A stretch of DNA of 21,512 bases from JAVZJR01 sp964435235. GTDB taxonomy: Archaea; Micrarchaeota; Micrarchaeia; Anstonellales; Bilamarchaeaceae. Position 1 is the stretch's first letter. Every line of letters starts with the position of its first letter. The translations under genes were made by a program, and so were the position numbers. The stretch covers positions 1 to 21,512 of the forward strand of contig CAYSXZ010000026.1 of assembly GCA_964435235.1 (NCBI GenBank). The letters run 5' to 3'. The notes under the pieces are model-generated. The model searched no databases. It was not told where the DNA came from and worked only from the letters and a program-made list of their open reading frames with translations. This document shows, in pieces, positions 14,340 to 21,512 of this stretch.

Positions 14340-14618
14340 ATGGTAAAAAGGTCGAAAGGTTTTCTTAGCAAAAAAACAAAGAGGCTGGTTCGGAAGAAAA
14401 GAGTGACCGTTTCGGCAGCTGTTAGAAGGTTTAATGTAGGAGACGTTGTTGTTTTTCATCCACAGACGATGGCTGAGGGAAGACCTCATCTCAGGTACAT
14501 AGATAGGCGTGGAATAGTAAAAGAAGTTAGAGGAAGAAACAGCTATGTTGTTGAAATAAGAGATGGTGGTAAAACAAAATATCTTATTGCTAATTCTATT
14601 CATCTCAAGGCCGGTTAG
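14340..14618 (+). CDS. rpl21e: Large-subunit ribosomal protein eL21
   Basis: The 92-residue protein is archaeal/eukaryal eL21. Family marks are SKGFLSKKTKRLVRK at the N-terminus, FNVGDVVVFHPQTMAEGRPHLRY, RRGIVKEVRGRNSYVVEIRDGGKTKYLIANSIHLKAG. Length is normal. It heads the plus-strand information-processing cluster. In many archaea eL21 precedes rpoF and a DUF655 gene, exactly as here, so co-transcription is expected. A GTGGT at 14332-14336 is the likely ribosome-binding site. The gene diverges from tbp across a promoter region of about 100 bases. Confidence 0.94.
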   Translation: MVKRSKGFLSKKTKRLVRKKRVTVSAAVRRFNVGDVVVFHPQTMAEGRPHLRYIDRRGIVKEVRGRNSYVVEIRDGGKTKYLIANSIHLKAG

Positions 14619-14626
14619 GTGAGCGT

Positions 14627-14947
14627 ATGGAGGTTAAAAAGATAGAACCAATAACAGAGGTAGAAGCTAAAAGCATTCTAGCAAAGAGAAAGACAGAATC
14701 CGAACTCCCATACGAGCAGGCACAGGCACTGGAGCATGCAGAAAAATTCGCTGACATTTCGCCAGCAAAAGCAAAAAAATTAGTTGAAGAAATAAGAAAG
14801 AATGAGAAGGTTCCTCTTGAGACTGCAGTGAAGATAGTTGATATAATGCCAGAATACCCTTCAACCCTCAGGGCAATCTTAATAAAAGATAAAGTAGAAT
14901 TAAGCGATGAGGAGATTGAGGAAATAATGAAAATTATAAAGAAGTAG
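14627..14947 (+). CDS. rpo4: RNA polymerase subunit Rpo4 (RpoF)
   Basis: This 106-residue homologue of eukaryotic Rpb4 forms the polymerase stalk with Rpo7 and helps open the promoter and bind nascent RNA. Evidence is the family layout: N-terminal KIEPITEVEAKSIL, a helical HRDC-like region with ALEHAEKFADISPAKAKKLVEEI, and the hallmark KIVDIMPEYPSTLRAIL, ending in EEIEEIMKIIKK. Length is typical. GGTGAG overlaps the eL21 stop codon and serves as ribosome-binding site four bases before the ATG, so translation is probably coupled. The Rpo7 gene is not in this window. Confidence 0.9.
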   Translation: MEVKKIEPITEVEAKSILAKRKTESELPYEQAQALEHAEKFADISPAKAKKLVEEIRKNEKVPLETAVKIVDIMPEYPSTLRAILIKDKVELSDEEIEEIMKIIKK

Positions 14948-14966
14948 GCGCGGGGTGCGAAATAAG

Positions 14967-15530
14967 ATGGAAGATTATGCTTGGGTTATAGAGTATCTAC
15001 CTTTAGGCCATGCCTCACAGATAAAAAAGGAGCCTGTCGCCCAGCTTCTTGGAACAAAATTTTTTACTCTTCTTGAAGCAACGGTTAAACCAAATGTAAA
15101 TATAGTACTCGGGCAAAAGGTTTATGTAGGAAAGGAGGGGAGGCAGGAGATAGATCACATAAAAGGTAGAATAACATACGATAAACTTACAAATGCAGCC
15201 AAGGAGGCCTTACCAAACATTCTTAGAAAGGCTGTTGAAGAAAGGGAAGCTGATTTTATTAACTTCCTAAACAATGCGAAACCGATATCGATACGTGTTC
15301 ACACCCTTGACCTTCTTCCAGGTATAGGAAAGAAGAATATGGAAGCGCTTCTCCGTGAAAGAGAAAAGGCTAAATTCCAATCCTTTGAAGACCTTAGAAA
15401 AAGAGTTCCGAGCCTCGTCGACCCGATAGGAATCTTCGCGAATAGAATACTTAGTGAGTTGGAAGGTAAGGAAAGACAATATTTGTTCGTAAAACCACCG
15501 TTTGGCAGCGAAGGTGGAAGAAGATATTAA
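14967..15530 (+). CDS. DUF655 protein (predicted OB-fold and helix-hairpin-helix nucleic-acid-binding)
   Basis: This 187-residue protein belongs to DUF655, conserved beside eL21 and rpoF in archaea. The N-terminal half begins MEDYAWVIEYLPLGHAS and contains VNIVLGQKVYVGKEGRQEIDHIKGRITYD, an OB-fold-like segment. The C-terminal half has LDLLPGIGKKNMEALLRERE, a helix-hairpin-helix that usually binds nucleic-acid backbones. Function is not settled; RNA processing or translation is the usual guess. The frame opens at a GTG at 14955. I take the ATG at 14967, since GGGGTG at 14952-14957 is a well-placed ribosome-binding site and the longer start would overlap it. Confidence 0.87.
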   Translation: MEDYAWVIEYLPLGHASQIKKEPVAQLLGTKFFTLLEATVKPNVNIVLGQKVYVGKEGRQEIDHIKGRITYDKLTNAAKEALPNILRKAVEEREADFINFLNNAKPISIRVHTLDLLPGIGKKNMEALLREREKAKFQSFEDLRKRVPSLVDPIGIFANRILSELEGKERQYLFVKPPFGSEGGRRY

Positions 15531-15537
15531 GCTACCC

Positions 15538-15655
15538 GGGCCCGTAGTCGAGTCCTGCGCGATAATGATCTAATTGGTGGTACCAACAGACCGATGATGG
15601 TTAAGACGTCGCTCTTACACAGCGAAGATCTGCGGTTCGATCCCGCACGGGCCCA
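15538..15655 (+). tRNA. tRNA-Val (anticodon UAC) with a D-loop insertion of about 43 nt
   Basis: The acceptor stem is GGGCCCG (15538-15544) with CGGGCCC (15648-15654), and A73 is at 15655; CCA is not encoded. Anticodon stem TCGCT/AGCGA encloses loop CTTACAC, with TAC at 15616-15618. The variable loop is AGATC. The T arm is TGCGG, TTCGATC, CCGCA. The D stem uses GTC (15547-15549) with GAC (15605-15607), and GG at 15599-15600 fits G18-G19. About 43 extra bases lie between GTCGA and TGATGG, most simply an intron in the D loop. The insertion contains hairpin TTGGT/ACCAA with loop GGT. CGA occurs at both junctions, so the exact splice point is ambiguous. I could not draw a canonical bulge-helix-bulge. 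The gene lies seven bases after DUF655 and 34 before MBF1. Confidence 0.88.
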
Positions 15656-15689
15656 TCAATAGTTCGCTTTTCTGGGAGGGAACTAAGGT

Positions 15690-16151
15690 ATGGAAAAAGC
15701 AACCTGTGAGATATGCGGCAAGAAAGGTATAAGAGCAGTTATATTTGTCGAGGGCGCTAAGCTTGCAGTGTGCGGCGGATGCGCTTTTGGTAAGAAGATA
15801 CTTTATTTGCTTGATGAAGAAGGTAAGGAAAAGAAAGTGGAGACGCAGCGCGCAAAAACAGAAGAGGTTGAAGAGATAGTCGAAGGATACGGGAAGATAA
15901 TAAAAAAAGCGAGGGAGGGATTAGGACTTCCAATTTCCGTGATTGCTGAGAGGATAAATGAGAAGGAGAGTTATCTTGAAAGAATAGAACGCGAGGACGT
16001 TATTCCTACATTTTCGGTTGCTAAAAAACTTGAAAAAGAACTTGGGATAAAACTTATCGAGAAGGTCGGGGCTTCTGTTGCGCCGAGCAGTTCGCTGCAA
16101 AAAAGATTTTCTGAGCCGACCCTTGGCGAATTCGCTGAGGAAGGTGAGTAG
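15690..16151 (+). CDS. mbf1: MBF1-family transcription factor (zinc ribbon plus helix-turn-helix)
   Basis: This 153-residue protein matches archaeal multiprotein bridging factor 1. An N-terminal zinc ribbon is seen as CEICG near residue 5 and CGGCAFG near residue 28. The Cro/C1-type helix-turn-helix spans about 68-125, with IIKKAREGLGLPISVIAERINEKESYLERIERE and FSVAKKLEKELGIKL. In eukaryotes MBF1 bridges TBP and activators, while the archaeal form binds ribosomes. A GGGAGGG-type ribosome-binding site precedes the ATG. The gene follows the tRNA and its stop codon abuts fen1 directly. Presence near rpoF, eL21 and tbp fits a housekeeping role in gene expression. Confidence 0.9.
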   Translation: MEKATCEICGKKGIRAVIFVEGAKLAVCGGCAFGKKILYLLDEEGKEKKVETQRAKTEEVEEIVEGYGKIIKKAREGLGLPISVIAERINEKESYLERIEREDVIPTFSVAKKLEKELGIKLIEKVGASVAPSSSLQKRFSEPTLGEFAEEGE

Positions 16152-17192
16152 GTGGGCGTGGATTTAGGAGAGCTGGCACCGAGGCAGGTTATCTCGCTTG
16201 AAGCCCTTTCTGGTAAGATAATAGCCGTAGATGCGTTTAATGTTCTTTATCAATTTCTCGCATCCATCAGGCAGGAAGACGGCACACCGCTAATGGATTT
16301 TAAAGGGAACATAACAGCGCATCTTTCTGGTCTGTTCTATAGAAGCGCAAAGCTTCTTGAGAATGGAATAAAGCCTGTTTATGTATTCGATGGAAAACCA
16401 CATGAATTGAAGGAGGCAACCCATCTTGAGCGAGCGAGCGCGAAGAAGGAGGCGTTTGAGAAATGGCAAAGGGCGCTTGCGGAGGAAAGAATTGAAGAAG
16501 CCAAGATGTACGCTCAGGCGACATCAAGACTTACTCAAGAGATGGTAGAAGAATCAAAAGAGCTTTTGGAAGCGATGGGAATACCTTGGGTGCAAGCTCT
16601 GAGTGAGGGGGAGGCGCAGGCAGCAATAATGGTAAGGGAGGGCCGCGCGTATGCAGTTGCATCTCAAGATTACGACGCACTTCTTTTTGGAGCTCCTGTG
16701 CTAGTACGAAATATATCTATAACTGGAAGAAGAAAGGTCCCAAGGCAAGACAGGTATGTAATGATAGAACCAGAGGAGATAATTTTGAAAGAAATGCTTT
16801 CAAATCTAGGGATAGCACAAGAGCAGTTGATAATTATTGGTATTTTAATAGGTACGGACTTTAATGAAGGGGTCAAGGGTATTGGGCCGAAAACGGCGTT
16901 GAAGATTGTTAAGGAGAAAAGAACATTAGAGGACGTCATCGATCATGTGAAAAAGAAATATAATTATGATTTTGAAGTGAACCCGCAAGATGTTATGGAA
17001 ATCTTCCTAAACCCAAAAGGGAACCCACTTCCAGAAAGATTCGAGTGGGGAGGAATTGATGAAGAGAGGGTTATTGAGATACTTGTTGAGAGGCATGATT
17101 TTTCTGATGAGAGAGTAAGAAAAATCATAGAAGAATTAAAGAAAACATTCAAAGAAAAAGGAGAACAAAAGAGCCTTGGGCAATGGTTTTAG
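16152..17192 (+). CDS. fen1: Flap endonuclease 1 (FEN1)
   Basis: The 346-residue enzyme removes 5' flaps during Okazaki-fragment maturation and base-excision repair. All metal-coordinating acidic residues are visible: Asp27 in AVDAFN, Asp80 in VFDGKP, Glu152 and Glu154 in SEGEAQA, Asp173 and Asp175 in SQDYDALLFG, Asp236 in GTDFNEGVKGIGPKTAL. The last contains the helix-hairpin-helix that binds the double strand. The C-terminus QKSLGQWF is a PCNA-interacting PIP box. The GTG start gives the standard MGVDLGELAPR beginning and comes immediately after the MBF1 stop with no gap. GGTGAG at the MBF1 end is the likely ribosome-binding site. Confidence 0.96.
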   Translation: MGVDLGELAPRQVISLEALSGKIIAVDAFNVLYQFLASIRQEDGTPLMDFKGNITAHLSGLFYRSAKLLENGIKPVYVFDGKPHELKEATHLERASAKKEAFEKWQRALAEERIEEAKMYAQATSRLTQEMVEESKELLEAMGIPWVQALSEGEAQAAIMVREGRAYAVASQDYDALLFGAPVLVRNISITGRRKVPRQDRYVMIEPEEIILKEMLSNLGIAQEQLIIIGILIGTDFNEGVKGIGPKTALKIVKEKRTLEDVIDHVKKKYNYDFEVNPQDVMEIFLNPKGNPLPERFEWGGIDEERVIEILVERHDFSDERVRKIIEELKKTFKEKGEQKSLGQWF

Positions 17193-17223
17193 TTTCTTTG
17201 ATTTATTTTTTTACAATTTTTTC
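17193..17223 (+). terminator. T-rich transcription termination region after fen1
   Basis: A T-rich run (TTTATTTTTTTACAATTTTTT within 17205-17223) follows the fen1 stop, the kind of intrinsic signal used by archaeal RNA polymerase. It overlaps the 3' end of the convergent gene. Confidence 0.45.
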
Positions 17224-17559
17224 TATAATTGTTTGGTGAACCTCGCGAGCAGCATTTTTTATCTCTTCTGGATTTTTATTGTTTTTTGTTATTTTTTGGA
17301 GGGAGGCAAGCACCCTCTCAGAGTCTTCGAAAGCAAGATTGGCATTTTTGATGGTTTCAAATGCCCTGAGCCTTAAGTCGTTTGGCGCGTTTATGTCTTT
17401 AACTACACTAAGCATCGGTTTGATATTCCTGCTGTTTAGGATGTTCATTGGTGTTTCTACAAGATTTTTATATCCCTCGAACGACTGTTTTGGTGAGGCA
17501 GATTTATCTGCGCTCGAGCTAGAGATTTGTCTAGCTGATAAGAAACTTTTTTCTCTCAT
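17203..17559 (-). CDS. Unknown 118-residue helical protein
   Basis: Not confidently assigned. Residues 1-35 are Ser/Lys/Gln-rich and probably disordered. The rest is helical with a repeated feel: IKPMLSVVKDINAPNDLRLRAFETIKNA and VLASLQKITKNNKNPEEIKNAAREVHQTIIEKIV. The two segments resemble short helical repeats of the archaeal UPF0147 type, but that match is from memory and weak. No cysteine, signal peptide or membrane segment. A GAGGAG ribosome-binding site lies nine bases before the ATG at 17559, and a TATA-like TTTAATATAA lies upstream. The gene is divergent from purF and convergent with fen1, isolated as a single unit. Confidence 0.65.
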   Translation of the reverse strand: MREKSFLSARQISSSSADKSASPKQSFEGYKNLVETPMNILNSRNIKPMLSVVKDINAPNDLRLRAFETIKNANLAFEDSERVLASLQKITKNNKNPEEIKNAAREVHQTIIEKIVKK

Positions 17560-17606
17560 AAGTAAATCTCCTCTTTTTATTTTTGTCGGTTATATTAAAT
17601 AAAAAT

Positions 17607-17616
17607 AATTTAAAAT
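17607..17616 (+). promoter_or_regulatory. TATA box of the purF-rhomboid-pheT unit
   Basis: AATTTAAAAT is centred 25 bp before the purF ATG at 17637, so the transcript is probably leaderless. Confidence 0.55.
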
Positions 17617-17636
17617 GCACTGTTAAAGAATAGAAC

Positions 17637-18989
17637 ATGGAAAAAAGAGAGGAATGCGGAATAGTTGGGGTCTATTCGAAGACTGGGAAGAATGTAGCGG
17701 CGCTGCTTTACCGTGCTTTGATAGCCCTTCAGCATAGGGGACAGGATGCGGCTGGTTTTGCTGTTTTTGATGGTAAAAAAATAATTGGAAGGCGCGGGCT
17801 TGGGCTTGTTGAAGAGGTATTCGCTGAAAAGGACCTGAAGGTTGAGGGCCGAATTGGTATAGGGCATACAAGATACCCAACAATAGGAAATTGCCGCGTT
17901 GAGGATGTTCAGCCTTCTATTTACAAGGAGACTGCAGTGGCCCACAACGGCCATCTCGCGAACTATGACGTTGTAAAGAGGAGATTGGAGGGGATGGGGT
18001 ATCGCTTTAAAGCTACTGTAGATTCGGAACCGCTTACATATTACATCGATAAATTCGGAATAGAAGAGGGAGTGCGAAGGATAATGGGTGAGTGCGAGGG
18101 GGCGTATTCTGATGTTGCGATACACAAAGGAAGACTTTACGTATTCAGAGACCCGTTTGGCATAAGGCCGCTCGTTTGGGGAGAGAATAAGGATTTTGTT
18201 ATGTTCGCATCTGAAAGCGTTGCGCTAGATATAAACGATATAGAATATAAAGGGGATTTTGAAAATGGAGTATTGCTTGATGTAATCGAAGGAAAGAAAA
18301 TTGAAATCTTGAAGAAAGAGAGAAGAAATTGTATGTTCGAGTATGTTTATTTCTCTAGGCCAGACTCCATCATAAATGATAAGAGTGTTAGGGATGTGCG
18401 CATCGCGCTTGGAGAACAGCTTGCGGTAGAAGCGCCAGTTAAATGCGACGTTGTAGTTCCAATCCCAGACACATCACGAACTGCTGCTGCTAGTTATGCG
18501 GCAAAATTAGGGGTCCCTTATGATGAGGGACTGATAAAGAACAGGTATATCGGAAGAACATTCATAATGCCGACGCAAGAGAAGAGAAAGGAAGCGGTGA
18601 GGTTGAAGCTCAATCCAATGAAGGAGGTAATGGGAGGGAAGCGGATCGTTTTGATTGATGATAGCATAGTCCGCGCGACAACAATGCGCGAGATCGTAAG
18701 CATAGTTAGGAACCGAGGGAGGGCAAAGGAGGTACATGTAAGAATAACAAGCCCGCCGATAATAGCGCCATGTTTTTATGGTGTTGACATACCGACATAC
18801 AAGGAATTAATTGCGAGCTCAAAGAGCGTGGAGGAAATAAGAAAATTTATAGGAGCAGATAGCCTTGCGTACTTATCCGTTGATGGTTTAAAGAAAGTAA
18901 TAGGGTTGCCGATATGCGAAGGGTGTATCGCAGGAAAGTATTACACACCTTTTGTATCAAAGATGGCGGAGGTTGTTAAACAAAAATGA
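17637..18989 (+). CDS. purF: Amidophosphoribosyltransferase (PurF), Fe-S type
   Basis: This enzyme makes 5-phosphoribosylamine from PRPP and glutamine, the first committed step of purine synthesis. The 450 residues begin MEKREECGIVGVY: Cys7 is the N-terminal nucleophile exposed after removal of a short propeptide. Glutamine-site motifs GIGHTRYPT and AHNGHLANY follow. The PRPP motif RIVLIDDSIVRATT spans about 336-349. Cysteines at 232 (NCMFEYVYFSRPDS), 379 (APCFYG), 427 and 430 (CEGC) match the [4Fe-4S] ligands of the Bacillus-type enzyme, so an oxygen-sensitive cluster is expected. The stop overlaps the rhomboid gene as ATGA. It looks like the first gene of a three-gene run. Confidence 0.95.
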   Translation: MEKREECGIVGVYSKTGKNVAALLYRALIALQHRGQDAAGFAVFDGKKIIGRRGLGLVEEVFAEKDLKVEGRIGIGHTRYPTIGNCRVEDVQPSIYKETAVAHNGHLANYDVVKRRLEGMGYRFKATVDSEPLTYYIDKFGIEEGVRRIMGECEGAYSDVAIHKGRLYVFRDPFGIRPLVWGENKDFVMFASESVALDINDIEYKGDFENGVLLDVIEGKKIEILKKERRNCMFEYVYFSRPDSIINDKSVRDVRIALGEQLAVEAPVKCDVVVPIPDTSRTAAASYAAKLGVPYDEGLIKNRYIGRTFIMPTQEKRKEAVRLKLNPMKEVMGGKRIVLIDDSIVRATTMREIVSIVRNRGRAKEVHVRITSPPIIAPCFYGVDIPTYKELIASSKSVEEIRKFIGADSLAYLSVDGLKKVIGLPICEGCIAGKYYTPFVSKMAEVVKQK

Positions 18990-19825
18990 GAGTAACAAAT
19001 GCTATAATATTTTTTTGTATATTCTTTTTCCTATTTCAATTAATTGTGCAAGGATTTACAGAGGCAGGGGTTCTGCAGTCTGGCCTTCTTCTAACAGAAC
19101 CATGGCGAGTAATAACGAGTATGTTTCTTCACGCCAACACCGAGCACTTATTGTTTAATATGTTCGCGCTTTTTATGTTTGGCCATGCGCTTGAACAGCG
19201 GGTTGGCAGCGGAGCTTTCTTATTCATATATCTCATGTCTGGATTGCTTGGCTCTGTTGGTTTCATGCTTTTTAGTGAACCTTGGGGAAGTGCTCTTGGC
19301 GCGTCTGGCGCGATATACGGAGTCATTGGTGCGCTTGTTGTTGTTGCCCCTAGGATGGTTGTTTATTTCTTCGGTTTATTCCCGTTACCGATGGCTGCTG
19401 CTGGTGTTGTTTATGCATTAATAGAGCTGTTTGGTTTTGGGGCTGCGGACAACGTTGCACACTCTGCACATCTTCTTGGTCTTATAGGAGGTTATATTTT
19501 TACGCAATGGTATGCCGGGAAGGTAAACGAGGGCGCGTGGGAGATATCTACAAACAAAGCGATAATCTTTGGTATTGTTTTCAGCATCATCGTAGCTTTA
19601 TTTTTTGGTTATATAAATTATAATGATGGAATTTATGCAAAAACACACATGTGCCTTTACGGAAAGGATAATTATGAAGTTATTGGATGTTTTGAAAACC
19701 TTGTTAGAGAGTATGAGGGGAGTGCAAGATTAAAGGATGTTTGCTCAGAATATTTAATGATTTATAGATATGTGAACGCGAGCGGTTTCGTAGAATGTAC
19801 GAGGGTTTACTATGGTCGTAGTTGA
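18986..19825 (+). CDS. Rhomboid-family intramembrane serine protease with extra C-terminal domain
   Basis: This 279-residue integral membrane protease carries the rhomboid signature. HLLFN (His54, Asn58) is the oxyanion pair, GASGAIYG holds the catalytic Ser107, and AHLLGLIGG holds the catalytic His162. The six-helix core spans about residues 1-175. A seventh hydrophobic segment lies at about 191-211 and is followed by a soluble tail of about 65 residues with four cysteines (223, 235, 253, 271). The tail could form two disulfides outside the cell, or bind metal if cytosolic. I know no named domain for it. The gene overlaps purF by four bases and pheT by fourteen. Substrates are unknown. Confidence 0.88.
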   Translation: MRVTNAIIFFCIFFFLFQLIVQGFTEAGVLQSGLLLTEPWRVITSMFLHANTEHLLFNMFALFMFGHALEQRVGSGAFLFIYLMSGLLGSVGFMLFSEPWGSALGASGAIYGVIGALVVVAPRMVVYFFGLFPLPMAAAGVVYALIELFGFGAADNVAHSAHLLGLIGGYIFTQWYAGKVNEGAWEISTNKAIIFGIVFSIIVALFFGYINYNDGIYAKTHMCLYGKDNYEVIGCFENLVREYEGSARLKDVCSEYLMIYRYVNASGFVECTRVYYGRS

Positions 19826-21404
19826 GTTTGATTACGAGGAATTTAAGGATATTCTAAGCATTCCAAAAGAAAAGGTTGTTAGCGGGCTTACTGAGATAGG
19901 GGCGCCGGCCGAGGTTGAAGAAGAAACTGGAAAGATATGTGTAGAATTAACGCCGAATAGGCCGGATTGGTATTCTATGGAAGGGTTGGCAAGGGCGCTC
20001 TGTTCTTATTATAAAAAAAAGAACAAGAAATATCTTGCAAGGAAATCTGATTATCGAGTTAAAGTGGACAGAAATGTTAAGGGGATAAGACCGTATACTG
20101 CATGCGCTGTAGTAAAAAATTTGAGGTTTGATGATAAGAGGATAAGGGACATTGTCCTGCTGCAGGAGAAACTTTTAGCTACACTGGGCAGGCGAGTTAA
20201 GAGGTTCGGGGTAGGGATTTACCCGCTTCACGCAATAACGTTTCCTGTTAGATACACTACTATGAAACCTGAGGAGATAGTGTACACGCCGCTCAATTAT
20301 CCAAAGGAAGCGAATGCTAGAGAGATATTGAAGGAGCATCCAAAAGGAAAGGAGTATGGATATATAATTGATAAATATGAAAGATATCCTGTTTTCGTGG
20401 ATAGTAAAGATAAGATAATGGCGCTCATACCGATAGTAAATTCCGCGGAGACAGGAAAGGTTGATACGAAAACAAAAGAAGTTTTTGTAGAGGTTACAGG
20501 TATAGACAAGACCGGCATAAATCAAGCACTGAATATAATTGTTTGCACACTTGCGGATATGGGTGGAGAAATTTATGAGGTTGTTGTGGAATATGAAGAC
20601 ACGGTAGAAAGAACGCCGTGTTTGGATTATGTTAAAATGAGATTCGACAGAAGGAATATGGAAAAAATTCTTGGTGTGAAGATTGAAAAGGAGAAGGTGA
20701 AAGAATTTTTGAAGAGGATGGGTTATGAGTATAATGGAAGGGAGGTTTTAGTACCACCATATCGCGCAGATGTTATGGGCGAGATTGATATTATAGAGGA
20801 TATTGCGATTGTTTACGGATATAATAACTTCGAGCCTACCCTACCAAACTTTTTTACCCCTGGGGGTGTGATAAGGAAATATGAATTATTACATGACATA
20901 ATGCGCGGAATGGGTTTTTCTGAAATTGCAACGTTTACAATTACTAATAAAGAAAAACTTGAGAAAATAGGGTGGAAAGCAGATAAGGAGATAATAAACC
21001 CTGCTGCTGAGGATTATAATGTTATAAGATCCACAGTGCTCGTTTCTCTGCTCGATGCGTTTGCAGTAAATAAAACACGTGGTCTCCCCCAGAAGTTTTA
21101 TGAGATTGGAATAGTTTATGAAAAGGGGGAAACAAAGAAGAAATTGTGTTTTGGTGTATGCGATAAAAATGGGAGTTTTGAAGAAGCACGCGGCTATCTC
21201 CAAACTTTTTTGAAGGAACTTGGTTTTGCCTATAAACTTGAAGAGAGGGAGAGTAAGATCTTTGAACCACCATTTTCAGCGGCTGTTTTCATTAATAATA
21301 AAGAAGCTGGGCTTATTGGTAAGGTAAAACAAGATGTATTAAAAGAATTTGGAGTAGAATTTTCTGTTTTTATGTGTGAAATTGATATAGAATGTATGGA
21401 ATGA
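19812..21404 (+). CDS. pheT: Phenylalanyl-tRNA synthetase beta subunit, archaeal type
   Basis: With PheS this forms the heterotetramer that charges tRNA-Phe. At 530 residues it is the short archaeal/eukaryal form rather than the roughly 800-residue bacterial one. Domains in order: N-terminal region with ELTPNRPDWYSMEGLARAL, the B3/4 editing domain in the middle (VFVDSKDKIMALIPIVNSAETG), a B5 domain with RMGYEYN and VPPYRADVMGEIDIIEDIAIVYGYNNFEP near residues 295-345, then the inactive catalytic-like core with FSEIATFTITNKE. The start overlaps the rhomboid end by fourteen bases, implying coupled translation. pheS is not in the window. Confidence 0.94.
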   Translation: MVVVEFDYEEFKDILSIPKEKVVSGLTEIGAPAEVEEETGKICVELTPNRPDWYSMEGLARALCSYYKKKNKKYLARKSDYRVKVDRNVKGIRPYTACAVVKNLRFDDKRIRDIVLLQEKLLATLGRRVKRFGVGIYPLHAITFPVRYTTMKPEEIVYTPLNYPKEANAREILKEHPKGKEYGYIIDKYERYPVFVDSKDKIMALIPIVNSAETGKVDTKTKEVFVEVTGIDKTGINQALNIIVCTLADMGGEIYEVVVEYEDTVERTPCLDYVKMRFDRRNMEKILGVKIEKEKVKEFLKRMGYEYNGREVLVPPYRADVMGEIDIIEDIAIVYGYNNFEPTLPNFFTPGGVIRKYELLHDIMRGMGFSEIATFTITNKEKLEKIGWKADKEIINPAAEDYNVIRSTVLVSLLDAFAVNKTRGLPQKFYEIGIVYEKGETKKKLCFGVCDKNGSFEEARGYLQTFLKELGFAYKLEERESKIFEPPFSAAVFINNKEAGLIGKVKQDVLKEFGVEFSVFMCEIDIECME

Positions 21405-21512
21405 AGACGCTGCGGGTGGGACCCTATACTTCTACTATTTCATTAGAGTTCTTCTAAAGAGTGCACGAACGTTTTAAAAACAACGATATTTTTTGTTTTT
21501 TGTTTGAAATTT
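21405..21512 (+). other. Region after pheT: small hairpins, TATA-like element and T-rich run
   Basis: No gene is visible. GGGT/ACCC with loop GGG (21414-21424) and TTAGA/TCTAA with loop GTTCT (21443-21457) are two small hairpins. GTTTTAAAAA (21471-21480) is a TATA-like element that could serve a gene beyond the right edge. The T-rich run at about 21489-21505 could instead terminate the pheT transcript. The sequence alone does not separate these readings. Confidence 0.35.

Noticed and set aside
15538..15655. Split or permuted tRNA genes in place of a D-loop intron
   Set aside because: Both halves lie in normal order within 118 bases and all stems form once the insertion is removed, so an intron is simpler.
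17203..17559. Assignment of the 118-residue helical protein to UPF0147
   Set aside because: Two helical segments look similar, but the N-terminal extension and overall sequence do not give a confident match without a profile search; left as unknown.

Overview
The window is archaeal chromosome. It encodes a TATA-binding protein, RNA polymerase subunit Rpo4/RpoF, ribosomal proteins eL21 and eS26, MBF1, FEN1, an XPD-type Fe-S helicase, archaeal-type PheT and a separate 5S rRNA gene. Ribosome-binding sites resemble GGTGATC, and TATA boxes sit about 25 bp before many gene starts. Gene density is very high: neighbours often overlap by 4 to 14 bases and the longest gap is 183 bases. The lineage cannot be fixed from this sequence. 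A DPANN-type or other uncultivated archaeon is plausible, but purine and pyrimidine synthesis genes argue against an extremely reduced symbiont.

Layout, left: a MEMO-family gene cut by the window edge (minus) and a lysine-tailed small protein (plus) diverge from one TATA element. A minus-strand block follows: 5S rRNA, a membrane-anchored transglutaminase-like protein, and a nitroreductase. Two tandem paralogous multi-spanning membrane proteins (minus) come next, then pyrD-pyrK (minus). A 183-base gap holds an inverted repeat around a TATA-like core and a strong GC hairpin with a C-rich loop. NAD kinase and a coupled 97-residue protein (plus) lie beyond it. A 133-residue unknown and a short SerA (minus) meet them tail to tail.

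Layout, middle: an exported protein of unknown function (plus) converges on an XPD-type helicase (minus). The helicase diverges from a metallophosphoesterase, eS26 and DUF1805 run (plus) across one TATA element. TBP and a secreted Cys-rich protein follow on minus. TBP has an 84-bp perfect internal repeat, and its promoter region carries two identical palindromic TATA 10-mers 26 bp apart.

Layout, right (plus): eL21, rpoF, DUF655, tRNA-Val(UAC) with a D-loop insertion, MBF1 and fen1 form one information-processing block. An unknown minus-strand helical protein separates it from purF, a rhomboid protease and pheT, which overlap one another.

Start sites follow a mixed pattern. Many first genes lie 25 to 27 bp from a TATA box and look leaderless, while internal genes carry Shine-Dalgarno sequences or overlap the upstream stop codon. 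Several starts given here are internal to the longest open frame for that reason. The observations I rate highest are the TBP internal repeat, the duplicated TATA boxes of the TBP gene, the tRNA-Val D-loop insertion and the hairpin upstream of NAD kinase.
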